Positions 1 through 7,290 of a DNA stretch of 11,744 bases are shown piece by piece. A program made the position numbers and the translations under genes. Numbering within the stretch: the stretch's first letter is position 1; each line of letters starts with the position of its first letter. The stretch spans positions 1 through 11,744 of the forward strand of contig CAYNZF010000064.1 in assembly GCA_964401615.1 (NCBI GenBank), given 5' to 3'. Source of the stretch: JAXGQD01 sp964401615. Its GTDB lineage: Bacteria; Bacillota; Clostridia; Saccharofermentanales; Fastidiosipilaceae. The notes beneath the pieces were generated by a model. That model was given only the letters and a program-made list of their open reading frames with translations. It did no database searches and was not told the DNA's origin.

Positions 1-989
1 TGAGGACCAATCACCGTAGTGTGCAGCGACTGGTACATGTTCGGTTTGGGCATGGCAATGTAGTCCTTGAAACGGCCGGGGATGGGTCGGTATTTTTCAT
101 GGACCAGTCCCAGCACGGCGTAGCAATCGGCGACCGTATCGACCACGATGCGGCAGGCAAAAAGATCGTAGATCTGGTCAAGATTCTTTTCTTTCAGCTT
201 CATCTTTCGATAGATGCTGTAAAAATGCTTGGGGCGGCCTTCGATTTCGCACTTGATGCCCAGCTTTTCGATAGCCTCGGTCAGCTCCACAATGACTTGT
301 TCAAGATAGTTTTCGCGTTCGTTGCGGCGCTGCGAAATGGCCCCGACCAGCTCATAATAAGCGGTTCGGTCAATGTACCTGAGGCAAAGGTCTTCCAGCT
401 CCCATTTCCACTTGTAAATTCCCAGGCGGTTGGCCAGGGGTGCGTATATGTCGAGAGTTTCCTGAGCGATGCGTTCCTGTTTTTCGGGCGTCAAGTGTTT
501 CAAGGTGCGCATGTTATGCAGGCGGTCGGCGAGTTTGATCCAGACCACGCGAATGTCTTTGGCCATAGCCAGAAACATTTTTCGGAAATTTTCGGCTTGG
601 AGTTCTTCCTTGGAGGAATACTGCATTTTTTCGAGCTTGGTCACTCCGTCGACCAGGTCCGCGACGTCTTGGCCAAAACGTTCACTGAGTTCTCCGGTCG
701 TCGACGCGGTATCCTCTACCGTGTCATGCAGCATCGCAGCGATCAGTGTCGCACTATCGGCTTCCAGCTCCGTCAGAATGTCCGCTACCGCCATGGGATG
801 GATGATGTAGGGTTCTCCGTTGGCACGGTGCTGTCCTTTATGGGCTTCGAGCGCGTACGTAAGTGCTTCTTCAAAAGCCTCCACGTCTTCTCTGTTCGAG
901 TAGCTCTTGTAATGCGCCAACAGCGTGGCAATCGATTGATTGACCTCTCTGGCAAAAGGCAAGTGGTCATCATATTTAGGTACAGGCAT
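1..989 (-). CDS. rel: Bifunctional (p)ppGpp synthetase/hydrolase Rel, N-terminal part
   Basis: The visible part is 329 codons plus two bases; the left window edge cuts it. Family role: makes (p)ppGpp from ATP and GTP/GDP during starvation and hydrolyses it otherwise. The hydrolase (HD) domain spans about residues 25-190, with H64, the pair H88-D89 in LHDTVEDT, E92-D93, and D155/N159 in LADRLHNM. All expected metal and nucleotide ligands are present, so it should be an active hydrolase. The synthetase domain follows, with R252/K254 in GRPKHFYSIYRKM, D275 in IYDLFA, R306-F-K-D309 (the RxKD signature of bifunctional rather than RelA-type enzymes) and H323 in YQSLHTTV. These sites sit a constant 11 residues later than in the streptococcal Rel as I remember it, so there is no internal indel. 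The TGS and C-terminal regulatory domains lie outside the window. ATG at 989 is preceded by GAAAGGGAG (1006-998) with 8 nt spacing. It starts 21 nt after recJ stops, so the two are probably cotranscribed. Confidence 0.97.
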   Translation of the reverse strand, partial: MPVPKYDDHLPFAREVNQSIATLLAHYKSYSNREDVEAFEEALTYALEAHKGQHRANGEPYIIHPMAVADILTELEADSATLIAAMLHDTVEDTASTTGELSERFGQDVADLVDGVTKLEKMQYSSKEELQAENFRKMFLAMAKDIRVVWIKLADRLHNMRTLKHLTPEKQERIAQETLDIYAPLANRLGIYKWKWELEDLCLRYIDRTAYYELVGAISQRRNERENYLEQVIVELTEAIEKLGIKCEIEGRPKHFYSIYRKMKLKEKNLDQIYDLFACRIVVDTVADCYAVLGLVHEKYRPIPGRFKDYIAMPKPNMYQSLHTTVIGP

Positions 990-1010
990 GGGCCACACTC
1001 CCTTTCGTTT

Positions 1011-3158
1011 TCAGCTGCTTAAGCGACGGTAGGATTTCGTATCATATAAATTTACTTTATGTGAACTCTTTTGTAAATTATAGCATCGGAGAAAGCCGGC
1101 ACTCATGCCCTCATGTCCCCATTCCAGCCGGGTCAGCAACCCCGCCTCCTCGTAGATATCCAGACAAGCCCGCACTACAAAAGCACGTAAACGAGAGTCT
1201 TTGACGCTCTCAGCGGTGCAGAGCTGATCCAGCGCGCTGCGGTCCAAAATGAGCGGAGCCGTCTCGATTCCGGCGGCCAGCAGGTTCAGATAAACCTCCT
1301 TCAAGCTCTCAGCTTGTGGGGTCAATACTTCTTTATCTAACGCAAAAGGCGCACTGAGCATCCCTGCCGTCCAGGTCGGAAAGTGATCCTGGAGGCGCAT
1401 GATTTCATCCGCCAAATCCACCGCAGAGGCAGAAGATCGCTCACCCGCAGCAGATAAGTCCTGGATGAGCAGATCGACCGTTTCCCTGGCTCGATACTGG
1501 TTGCGCTGCAGTTTCGCCAGCACATTCACTTCCAGTCCGGGGGCGAGCCCGGGCAGGTGATAGGCCAGACCAAAACCGATGCCGTTGACGCTGTTGGAAG
1601 AATTGCTGGCCTGCAGTGAGATGCGCAGATGTGTGTTATCCTTCCCTACCGCGCGCGCGTCACCCACAACGGCCTTTTCGAAAAGAAAGAAGGGCTCTTC
1701 GTTTCCTTTGCCGAAAGGTTCGAGCACATCCAGGCTGTCTAACATCGGCAGATCCAAGTTTAGATCAGAAAATTTCAAAGTATATCCCTGGCTTTCATCC
1801 AGGAGGCTCAGGTCCAAATCTTGGGAAAGCTCTGCCAGCGCATTTTGAAACGAATCCAGCTCGCTGCCGGGCAGTTCCAGACCGGCCGCGGCACTGTGAC
1901 CACCGAAATGAGTCAAATAAGGGCTGCATTTTTGTATGTACGATAGTATGTCTATACTTCCTATACTTCGCGCAGAGCCCTTGTATCCAAGGCCGTTATC
2001 TCTCGTTAAAACGATAACAGGGCGCTGAAAATACTTCACCAAGCGAGCAGCCACGATACCCAGTACACCGGCATGCCATTGCTCTCCGTAGGCCAACAAA
2101 ATATTACTCTGCAGAGACTGCGGATGGTTGTGAAAAAATAGTAGAGCCTCAGCAAAAATCCGGCCTTCAATCTGGCGGCGCTCCTGATTGATCTCTTCAA
2201 GTTTCTGAGCCTGCAGTCGGCAAAACTCCGGTTCATCGCTAAGCATCAGCAGCATAGCCGGTTCCACAGAACCCATCCGCCCGCTGGCGTTGATGCGCGG
2301 GGCAATGCTGTAGCTTAAATTTTTGGCGCGGAGCTGCTCCGCACTGATGTTGGCTTGAGCCAGCATCGCTGCGAGGCCGGCCGCACCGCCATTACTGATT
2401 TGGGCCAGACCCGCTGAAACAATACGGCGATTTTCACCTTCCAGGCGCATCAGGTCCGCTACCGTGCCCAAGGCAGCGAATTGCAGCCCCTCCATCCACA
2501 GCCCCTGTTCTGCATTTGATCGATTCAAAGCCTGGCAAAGTTTCAAAGCGACCCCCGCACCGGCCAGCATCTGATATTCTGTGCCTTCATCCCGGCGATT
2601 GGGATTGATCACTGCGTGCGCGCTCGGCAGTTTTTCCAGACAGACATGGTGGTCCGTTACGACTACCGCTATGCCAGCGGCTTCCAGACTTTCGACTTCT
2701 TTAAAGCTCTGCACACCGCAATCCACGGTGATCAAGGCGTCAGGTGCGGTCGACAAAGCACGCGCGACTCCGCCTTCGCTGAGGCCGTAGCCTTCATTTA
2801 AGCGTTCAGGGATGTAGTAATCCACCTCCACGCCCAGACGTTTGAGGAATCGGTATAGTATGGTCGTCGCGGTGATGCCGTCACAGTCGTAATCACCATG
2901 AATCAAGATGCGGCCGCCTGCGTCGATAATCGGGCCCAAGGTATCCACAGCTTTTTGCATGTCCTTCAGTAAAAAGGGGTCTCCGAAAAACTGCTCCGGT
3001 ATCGCTTCCTGCTTGCGCCGGGCCTTCTCGATGACGATCGCTTCGTCCTGCCATATTTGCCAAAAGCGGGCTTGACCTCGGGCGGCGAGGACTTGTAAAC
3101 CGAGCGGTTCAGCCTCGTTGAAGTCAAAATATTCGGGGTTCAAGGGTTTAAGGTTCAT
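1011..3158 (-). CDS. recJ: Single-stranded-DNA-specific exonuclease RecJ
   Basis: RecJ is a 5'-3' exonuclease on single-stranded DNA that acts in recombination, mismatch and base-excision repair. The product is 715 aa, longer than the E. coli enzyme (about 577) and close to Bacillota forms with an extra C-terminal domain. The DHH phosphoesterase core shows HGDYDCDG (87-94), VDCG (145-148), TDHH (168-171) and INPNRRD (184-190), then LAGAGVALK and the D235 region. ARINASGRMG-like residues (287-295) lead into the DHHA1 domain with WHAGVLGIVAAR (361-372), GSARSIGSIDI and HFGGHSAAAG (417-426). An OB-like domain follows (about 455-570), then a Bacillota-type C-terminal domain (about 580-700). All Mn-binding Asp/His motifs are intact. 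I chose ATG 3158 over an in-frame TTG at 3197 because AGAAAGG (3172-3166) lies 7 nt before the ATG. It sits downstream of the yqeY terminator and 21 nt upstream of rel. Confidence 0.96.
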   Translation of the reverse strand: MNLKPLNPEYFDFNEAEPLGLQVLAARGQARFWQIWQDEAIVIEKARRKQEAIPEQFFGDPFLLKDMQKAVDTLGPIIDAGGRILIHGDYDCDGITATTILYRFLKRLGVEVDYYIPERLNEGYGLSEGGVARALSTAPDALITVDCGVQSFKEVESLEAAGIAVVVTDHHVCLEKLPSAHAVINPNRRDEGTEYQMLAGAGVALKLCQALNRSNAEQGLWMEGLQFAALGTVADLMRLEGENRRIVSAGLAQISNGGAAGLAAMLAQANISAEQLRAKNLSYSIAPRINASGRMGSVEPAMLLMLSDEPEFCRLQAQKLEEINQERRQIEGRIFAEALLFFHNHPQSLQSNILLAYGEQWHAGVLGIVAARLVKYFQRPVIVLTRDNGLGYKGSARSIGSIDILSYIQKCSPYLTHFGGHSAAAGLELPGSELDSFQNALAELSQDLDLSLLDESQGYTLKFSDLNLDLPMLDSLDVLEPFGKGNEEPFFLFEKAVVGDARAVGKDNTHLRISLQASNSSNSVNGIGFGLAYHLPGLAPGLEVNVLAKLQRNQYRARETVDLLIQDLSAAGERSSASAVDLADEIMRLQDHFPTWTAGMLSAPFALDKEVLTPQAESLKEVYLNLLAAGIETAPLILDRSALDQLCTAESVKDSRLRAFVVRACLDIYEEAGLLTRLEWGHEGMSAGFLRCYNLQKSSHKVNLYDTKSYRRLSS

Positions 3159-3165
3159 GCGCGCG

Positions 3166-3172
3166 CCTTTCT
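3166..3172 (-). promoter_or_regulatory. Ribosome binding site deciding the recJ start
   Basis: AGAAAGG on the minus strand, 7 nt before ATG 3158. The alternative TTG at 3197 would add 13 residues and has no purine-rich site before it (the upstream bases read GGTTACCTTAAAA), so the ATG is preferred. Confidence 0.7.
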
Positions 3173-3218
3173 GCACAAAATAAATTACAGAAGTCAATTT
3201 TAAGGTAACCGATGGTAG

Positions 3219-3247
3219 AAAAAAACCCGATATCCGCAGACATCGGG
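3219..3247 (-). terminator. Intrinsic terminator after yqeY
   Basis: On the minus strand CCCGATGTC (3247-3239) pairs with GATATCGGG (3234-3226) around a TGCG tetraloop, giving a 9-bp stem with one G-T wobble, followed directly by seven T (3225-3219). It lies 27 nt after the yqeY stop and 61 nt before the recJ start. It should end the rpsU-yqeY transcript and limit read-through into recJ-rel. Confidence 0.88.
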
Positions 3248-3273
3248 CTTCTTAAAACTGTGAGCTGCCTTGT

Positions 3274-3714
3274 TTAGCCTAGCAGTTGTTTAACGATCCG
3301 GTTGACCAGTTTACCGTCTGCTTTACCCTTTACTTCAGGCATCAGGGCTTGCATCAGCTTACCCATGTCGCGCGGGCCCACGGCCCCGGTCTCGGCAATT
3401 TTCGCCTTGACGAGCGCGGTGACTTCGCTTTCGCTCAGCTGTTGCGGAAGGTATGTTTCCAAAATTTCCATTTCAGCCTTGGTCTTTTCGACGAAATCTC
3501 CACCCTTACCTGCCAGATCATTCAAGGTTTCGACACGTTTCTTGTGTTCCCGTTGGATGACTTCAAGCACACCTGCTTCATCAAGCGTGATTTGTTTGTC
3601 TTTCTCAACTTGAAGAATCCCGCCGCGCAGAATTTGTAAGAGTTCTTTCCTAAGAACATCTTTCTCTCTCATGGCGAGCTTCATGTCATCGAATAAACGG
3701 GTCTTAAGATCCAT
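3274..3714 (-). CDS. yqeY: GatB/YqeY domain-containing protein
   Basis: A 146-aa protein of the usual family length (about 148). It is related to the C-terminal tail domain of the GatB subunit of the Asp/Glu-tRNA amidotransferase. That relationship suggests tRNA binding, but the function of the free-standing family is not settled. Recognisable features are the N-terminal helix DLKTRLFDDMKLAMREKD (2-19), a central helical part with EHKKRVETLNDLAGKG, the motif EMEILETYLPQQLSE (81-95) and the C-terminal GPRDMGKLMQALMPEVKGKADGK stretch. There is no signal peptide or membrane segment. Its ATG follows the rpsU stop after a single base (TAAGATG), so its ribosome entry signal must lie within the end of rpsU, where only a weak AGAAAGAG is seen; translational coupling is likely. 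The rpsU-yqeY pairing is common in Bacillota. Confidence 0.94.
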   Translation of the reverse strand: MDLKTRLFDDMKLAMREKDVLRKELLQILRGGILQVEKDKQITLDEAGVLEVIQREHKKRVETLNDLAGKGGDFVEKTKAEMEILETYLPQQLSESEVTALVKAKIAETGAVGPRDMGKLMQALMPEVKGKADGKLVNRIVKQLLG

Positions 3715-3715
3715 C

Positions 3716-3889
3716 TTAACGTTTTCTCTTTCTAGCCGCTTCGGATTTTTTCTTTCTTTTCACGCTGGGCTTTTCATAGTGTTCTCTCTTACGAACTTCC
3801 GCAAGCACGCCGGACTTGGCACATGAACGCTTAAAGCGGCGCAGTGCACTGTCGAGGGTTTCATTCTCTTTTACTCTAACTTCAGACAT
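3716..3889 (-). CDS. rpsU: 30S ribosomal protein S21
   Basis: A 57-residue protein, the normal S21 size. It begins MSEVRVKENETLDSALRRF, continues KRSCAKSGVLAEVRKREHYE and ends in the very basic tail KRKKKSEAARKRKR, matching S21 almost throughout. S21 sits on the 30S platform near the 3' end of 16S rRNA and helps initiation. ATG 3889 is preceded by AAGGGGGG (3904-3897) with 7 nt spacing. A strong promoter lies about 55 nt upstream (3944-3972). The stop TAA is one base before the yqeY ATG. The short leader (about 48 nt from the predicted transcription start) shows no convincing structured regulator. Confidence 0.97.
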   Translation of the reverse strand: MSEVRVKENETLDSALRRFKRSCAKSGVLAEVRKREHYEKPSVKRKKKSEAARKRKR

Positions 3890-3943
3890 CTTCTAACCCC
3901 CCTTCGGCGACAAAAACACAAAGGTCTTTGCTTAGTCCTTGGA

Positions 3944-3972
3944 ATTATAAATGAGTCTTAACAAAGCGTCAA
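3944..3972 (-). promoter_or_regulatory. Sigma-A/70 promoter of rpsU-yqeY
   Basis: On the minus strand, TTGACG (3972-3967) and TATAAT (3949-3944) are separated by exactly 17 nt. The -35 box matches five of six consensus positions and the -10 all six. The predicted start is near 3937, leaving a leader of about 48 nt to the rpsU ATG. Its strength suits a ribosomal protein gene and separates rpsU-yqeY from the alaS-hit unit. Confidence 0.88.
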
Positions 3973-4004
3973 GGCCATTTACCTAATATTGATATGCAAG
4001 GAGC

Positions 4005-4352
4005 TTAGATCAAACCCGGTCCGAGAGCCCTGCCTCCAATAAGATGTACGTGCAAATGCATGACGGTCTGTCCCCCGTCAGGCCCACAGTTGTTAATCAA
4101 TCTGAAGCCCTTTGTCAGACCCTCGGATTCAGCGACTTGGGCGGCTGCGCGATTGATTGCGGCAAAGACAAGGGCCGCCTCTTCCGGGTTCTCGTTGAGT
4201 TCCAAAATGTTCTCATAATGCCGCTTGGGGACCAAAAGCACATGCGTTGGCGCGACCGGATGTAAATCGCGAAAGGCGATGATTTCATCGTCCTGGTAAA
4301 CTTCAGAACAGGGTATTTCACCTGCGGCTATTTTACAAAAAATACAATCCAT
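4005..4352 (-). CDS. hit: HIT family protein (HINT-like nucleotide hydrolase)
   Basis: A 115-aa histidine-triad protein. HINT-type members hydrolyse purine nucleoside phosphoramidates and acyl-adenylates such as aminoacyl-AMP; the physiological substrate here is unknown. The start MDCIFCKIAAGEIP carries the C3/C6 pair typical of the zinc-binding subgroup. The middle DLHPVAPTHVLLVPKRH forms the nucleotide-binding sheet, and QTVMHLHVHLIGGR contains the catalytic triad H99-x-H101-x-H103 near the end. The open frame extends 46 codons further upstream into alaS, but that part is unrelated sequence. ATG 4352 is chosen from homology and a site GGGAGAG (4364-4358). It begins 31 nt after the alaS stop and is probably cotranscribed with alaS. 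Co-location with an aminoacyl-tRNA synthetase fits a role in clearing stray aminoacyl-AMP, but that is inference. Confidence 0.95.
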   Translation of the reverse strand: MDCIFCKIAAGEIPCSEVYQDDEIIAFRDLHPVAPTHVLLVPKRHYENILELNENPEEAALVFAAINRAAAQVAESEGLTKGFRLINNCGPDGGQTVMHLHVHLIGGRALGPGLI

Positions 4353-4357
4353 ATCAA

Positions 4358-4364
4358 CTCTCCC
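4358..4364 (-). promoter_or_regulatory. Ribosome binding site deciding the hit start
   Basis: GGGAGAG on the minus strand, 5 nt before ATG 4352, in the 31-nt space between alaS and hit. It supports the short 115-aa protein over the 161-aa open frame that runs back into alaS. Confidence 0.7.
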
Positions 4365-4383
4365 GCTTCGATCATGCCTCGTT

Positions 4384-7038
4384 TTAGGCTTTGTCCGCAA
4401 TGAGTTTCTGCACAAAGCGCAGCGCTTCGGGCAGCTTGGAGGGATCTTTGCCCCCTGCCTGAGCCATCTCCGGGCGACCACCGCCCCCACCGCCGGTGAT
4501 TTGAGCCGCTGCTTTTACGAGTTGACCGGCATGATAACCCGCCGCTACAGCTTCTGGCGAAAGCATCGCGGTGATTGCGATCTTACCCTCCTGTACGCTG
4601 GCGAGGACGATCACTGCCGGAGCCAGCTTGTCGCGTAAACGGTCGGCCATGTCGCGCAGAGCGTCAGTGCTTTCCGCATGAACTTCTGTGACCAGGGCTT
4701 TTATTTGACCCACCTGAACCGCGAGGCCCACAAGTTCATCGGCTTGACCCGCGTTGAGTTTATTTTCCAGAGCAGCGATTTCCTTGTCCTTGGCCTTCAG
4801 TTCTTTTTGGACTTGCTCGGCACGCACTTCAAGTTCGGTCCGTGAGCTCTTTAGTTCGGAGGCCACCGTCTCAAGAATCCGTTCAGATTCAGCGATATAG
4901 GCAAAAGCACCCGAGCCCGTGACCGCTTCGATTCGTCTCACGCCGGATGCAATCGAGCTTTCGGAAATGATTTTAAAAATACCGGCCTGGGAGCTCCGCA
5001 ATAAATGGGTCCCCCCGCAAAGTTCTTTACTGATACCCTCAACCTCGACCACGCGGACTTCGTTTCCGTACTTTTCATCGAAAAGGGCCATCGCTCCGGC
5101 CGCCTTGGCGTCGCTGATAGTCATGAGCTGTGTGCTGACCGGCTTGTCGGCCAGAATCGACGCGTTGACCCGTTCCTGGACCCTGATCAGCTCGTCTTTA
5201 CTCATGGCCTGGAAATGATTGAAGTCAAAACGCAAGCGCTCCGGTGAAACCATAGAGCCCGCCTGGTTGACATGGGCTCCGAGCACTTCTTTAAGCGCTT
5301 TGTGGAGCAGGTGAGTGACGGTATGATTGCGCGCGGTCGCCAGGCGCAAGGTCTTGTCGACTGACTGTTCCAGCCACTGGCCCTTTTTGACATGGCCGCT
5401 CTTTATTTCTGCATGGTGTAAAAAGACGTTTTCCGCGGTCTTGGTGGTATCATTTACGACGATGCGCAAGCCATCGGCGAAAAGCTCACCTTTGTCACCG
5501 GCCTGCCCGCCTGAATTGGCGTAAAAAGGCGTTTTATCAAAAATCAGTGTCACATCCATGCCCGCTACTGCTTCATCCAGAGCACTCGCTTCACCGTCCT
5601 CGCCCTGCGCCAGGATCATGCGCACTTCAGCCACATCCTTCAGCTTGTCGTAGCCGGTAAAGACTGTGGCAGCGAATGTCTTGACCTCTTCCGGCAGTCC
5701 GCTTGTGCCCCAGGCCGTGGAAACCTTATCTTGCATGGCTTTACGGGCTTTATCGCGCTGCACACGCATTTCTTCCCGGAAACCTTCTTCGTCGATGTTC
5801 ACACCGACTTCTGCGGCGATCTCTCGCGTCAGATCAAGGGGAAAACCATAGGTATCATGCAGGCGGAACACTTCCGTCCCCGCGAGCAGGTTTCCACCCG
5901 AGGCTTTAACTTCCTCCAGATAGCTGTCCAACAAGGCCTGGCCTTGCGTGACGGTCTGATTGAAGCGCTCTTCTTCGTTCAAGATCACATTCAAAATAAA
6001 AGCCGAGTTTTCTTCCAGCTGGCTGTAAGCCGCTTTGGAATTTTCGATTACCACAGGGGCCAGCTTAGTCAGAAAGTTGCGTTCGATTCCCAGTGCCCGT
6101 CCAAATCTGGCGGCTCTGCGAATCAGTCTTCTCAAGACATAACCGCGTCCTTCGTTCGATGGCAAAATGCCGTCAGAAATCATCATGGTCGTGCTGCGAA
6201 TATGGTCCGTGATCACCCGGATCGAAACATCGGTCTTCGCGTCCTCACCGTAGCGGACTTTGGCCATAGAACAAACCGTGTCCAGCACATGCTTGATGGT
6301 ATCGACCTCAAATAAATTGTCGACTTCCTGCATGATGCAGGCGACGCGCTCCAAGCCGGCACCGGTATCAATGTTCTTTTTCTCCAGCGGGACGTAGCTG
6401 CCGTCTTCTTTACGGTCGTACTGCGTGAAAACCAAATTCCAGAATTCAATGTAACGGTCGCAGTCACACGCCACCCCGCAGTTCGGATTGTCGCAAAGGT
6501 GCGTCTCGCCCCGGTCGTAAAAGATCTCCGAGCAAGGACCGCAAGGGCCGGTACCGTGTTCCCAGAAATTGTCCTTTTTACCCAGTCGGGTAATGTGCGA
6601 AGGATCCAGTCCCACATCATTTTTCCAAATGTCGTAGGCTTCATCGTCTTCTTCATAGACGGTCACATGCAAACGCGCCGGGTCCAGTTCCAGCACCAGA
6701 GTGCAAAACTCCCAGGCCCATGGAATGATCTCTTTTTTGAAGTAATCACCAAAAGAGAAGTTGCCGAGCATTTCGAAAAAAGTACCGTGGCGGGCGGTGT
6801 GCCCGACCTGGTCGATGTCCGGTGTTCGGATACACTTCTGGCAAGTAGTCACGCGCGGCGCAGGAGGAAGCTGCGCGCCTGTGAAATAGGGTTTAAGCGG
6901 CGTCATGCCGGCGTTGATCAGCAGTATTGAGGGGTCATTTTGGGGTACGAGCGAGAAGCTCGGTAAACGCAAATGGCCTTTCGATTCGAAAAACGAAAGA
7001 TACGCTTCACGTATTTCGTTCAAACCCATATGTTTCAT
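4384..7038 (-). CDS. alaS: Alanine--tRNA ligase (AlaRS)
   Basis: Charges tRNA-Ala with alanine and hydrolyses mischarged Ser/Gly-tRNA-Ala. The product is 884 aa, full length for the family. The class II catalytic core (about 1-240) shows LINAGMTPLKPYF (40-52), HTARHGTFFEMLGNFSFGDY (motif 2), FWEHGTGPCGPCSEIFYD and a cysteine cluster C182/C187/C191/C193. Motif 3 is GRGYVLRRLIRR (297-308). The editing domain has HTVTH (572-576) and CGGTH (674-678), giving the full zinc site. A coiled coil (about 722-765) leads to the C-Ala domain ending in TGGGGGGRPEMAQAGGK. No key residue is missing. I prefer ATG 7038 (protein begins MKHMGLNEIREA, much like B. subtilis AlaRS), with AGGA (7052-7049) 10 nt upstream. 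ATG 7047 (887 aa) has the site only 2 nt away but cannot be excluded. It is first in an apparent alaS-hit operon. Confidence 0.97.
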   Translation of the reverse strand: MKHMGLNEIREAYLSFFESKGHLRLPSFSLVPQNDPSILLINAGMTPLKPYFTGAQLPPAPRVTTCQKCIRTPDIDQVGHTARHGTFFEMLGNFSFGDYFKKEIIPWAWEFCTLVLELDPARLHVTVYEEDDEAYDIWKNDVGLDPSHITRLGKKDNFWEHGTGPCGPCSEIFYDRGETHLCDNPNCGVACDCDRYIEFWNLVFTQYDRKEDGSYVPLEKKNIDTGAGLERVACIMQEVDNLFEVDTIKHVLDTVCSMAKVRYGEDAKTDVSIRVITDHIRSTTMMISDGILPSNEGRGYVLRRLIRRAARFGRALGIERNFLTKLAPVVIENSKAAYSQLEENSAFILNVILNEEERFNQTVTQGQALLDSYLEEVKASGGNLLAGTEVFRLHDTYGFPLDLTREIAAEVGVNIDEEGFREEMRVQRDKARKAMQDKVSTAWGTSGLPEEVKTFAATVFTGYDKLKDVAEVRMILAQGEDGEASALDEAVAGMDVTLIFDKTPFYANSGGQAGDKGELFADGLRIVVNDTTKTAENVFLHHAEIKSGHVKKGQWLEQSVDKTLRLATARNHTVTHLLHKALKEVLGAHVNQAGSMVSPERLRFDFNHFQAMSKDELIRVQERVNASILADKPVSTQLMTISDAKAAGAMALFDEKYGNEVRVVEVEGISKELCGGTHLLRSSQAGIFKIISESSIASGVRRIEAVTGSGAFAYIAESERILETVASELKSSRTELEVRAEQVQKELKAKDKEIAALENKLNAGQADELVGLAVQVGQIKALVTEVHAESTDALRDMADRLRDKLAPAVIVLASVQEGKIAITAMLSPEAVAAGYHAGQLVKAAAQITGGGGGGRPEMAQAGGKDPSKLPEALRFVQKLIADKA

Positions 7039-7106
7039 TTTATTCATTTCCTTCCGGGAGAGCAGCGGGAACAGGTCCAGCTTGCTCCATAAAAGTCTCG
7101 TGGTTT

Positions 7107-7135
7107 ATATTAACCAAAAAAGACGGCTTTCTCAA
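7107..7135 (-). promoter_or_regulatory. alaS: Promoter of alaS
   Basis: On the minus strand, TTGAGA (7135-7130) and TAATAT (7112-7107) are 17 nt apart, each near consensus. The start would fall near 7100, giving a leader of about 60 nt. That is too short for a T-box riboswitch, and no T-box sequence (TGGNACCGCG-like) is seen, so alaS does not appear to be T-box controlled here. Confidence 0.75.
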
Positions 7136-7231
7136 GCAAAACAGCCGCTCAGAAAGAGCTGTAATCCCGGAATCCTGTTTTCACCTGCTCTTCCAGGCTC
7201 AAAATCGCAAGATGTAAGCAGAATAGCAATA

Positions 7232-7240
7232 TGCTAAAAT
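7232..7240 (+). promoter_or_regulatory. Possible extended -10 promoter of the DUF1015 gene
   Basis: TGCTAAAAT matches an extended -10 (TGnTATAAT, one mismatch). The bases 17 nt upstream (ATGTAA) are a poor -35, so this would rely on the extended element. The start would be near 7247, just before the hairpin at 7252-7269. It is the best candidate in the 243-nt space between the divergent alaS and DUF1015 genes. Confidence 0.35.
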
Positions 7241-7251
7241 GTGGGGAAGCT

Positions 7252-7269
7252 GCACCGGAGCTGCGGTGC
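7252..7269 (+). other. Hairpin in the presumed 5' leader of the DUF1015 gene
   Basis: GCACCG (7252-7257) and CGGTGC (7264-7269) form a perfect 6-bp GC-rich stem around the loop GAGCTG. It lies between the candidate promoter and the ribosome binding site GGAG at 7278-7281. No T-run follows on either strand, so it is not a terminator. It could stabilise the mRNA 5' end or be chance. Confidence 0.35.
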
Positions 7270-7290
7270 TGGAAATTGGAGTGCTCAATT

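Noticed and set aside
21..1022. A 333-codon plus-strand open frame covering rel
   Set aside because: It is antisense to a gene with every Rel catalytic motif and shows no recognisable domain; it arises from codon bias on the other strand.
3159..3197. TTG start for recJ at 3197, or TTGACT at 3197-3192 as a -35 box
   Set aside because: The TTG has no ribosome binding site, and no -10 element lies 16-18 nt after TTGACT (the bases read GCAGAA).
4353..4490. N-terminal extension of the HIT protein into alaS (161 aa)
   Set aside because: The extra 46 residues are basic and unlike HIT proteins, and they overlap conserved AlaRS C-terminal codons; ATG 4352 has a ribosome binding site and fits the family start.
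5731..6315. A 194-codon plus-strand open frame inside alaS
   Set aside because: It lies wholly antisense to the AlaRS core, with no ribosome binding site or family resemblance.
7141..7162. Inverted repeat ACAGC...GCTGT upstream of the alaS promoter
   Set aside because: Only four or five pairs with a poor interior and no T-run; too weak for a terminator or a confident operator.
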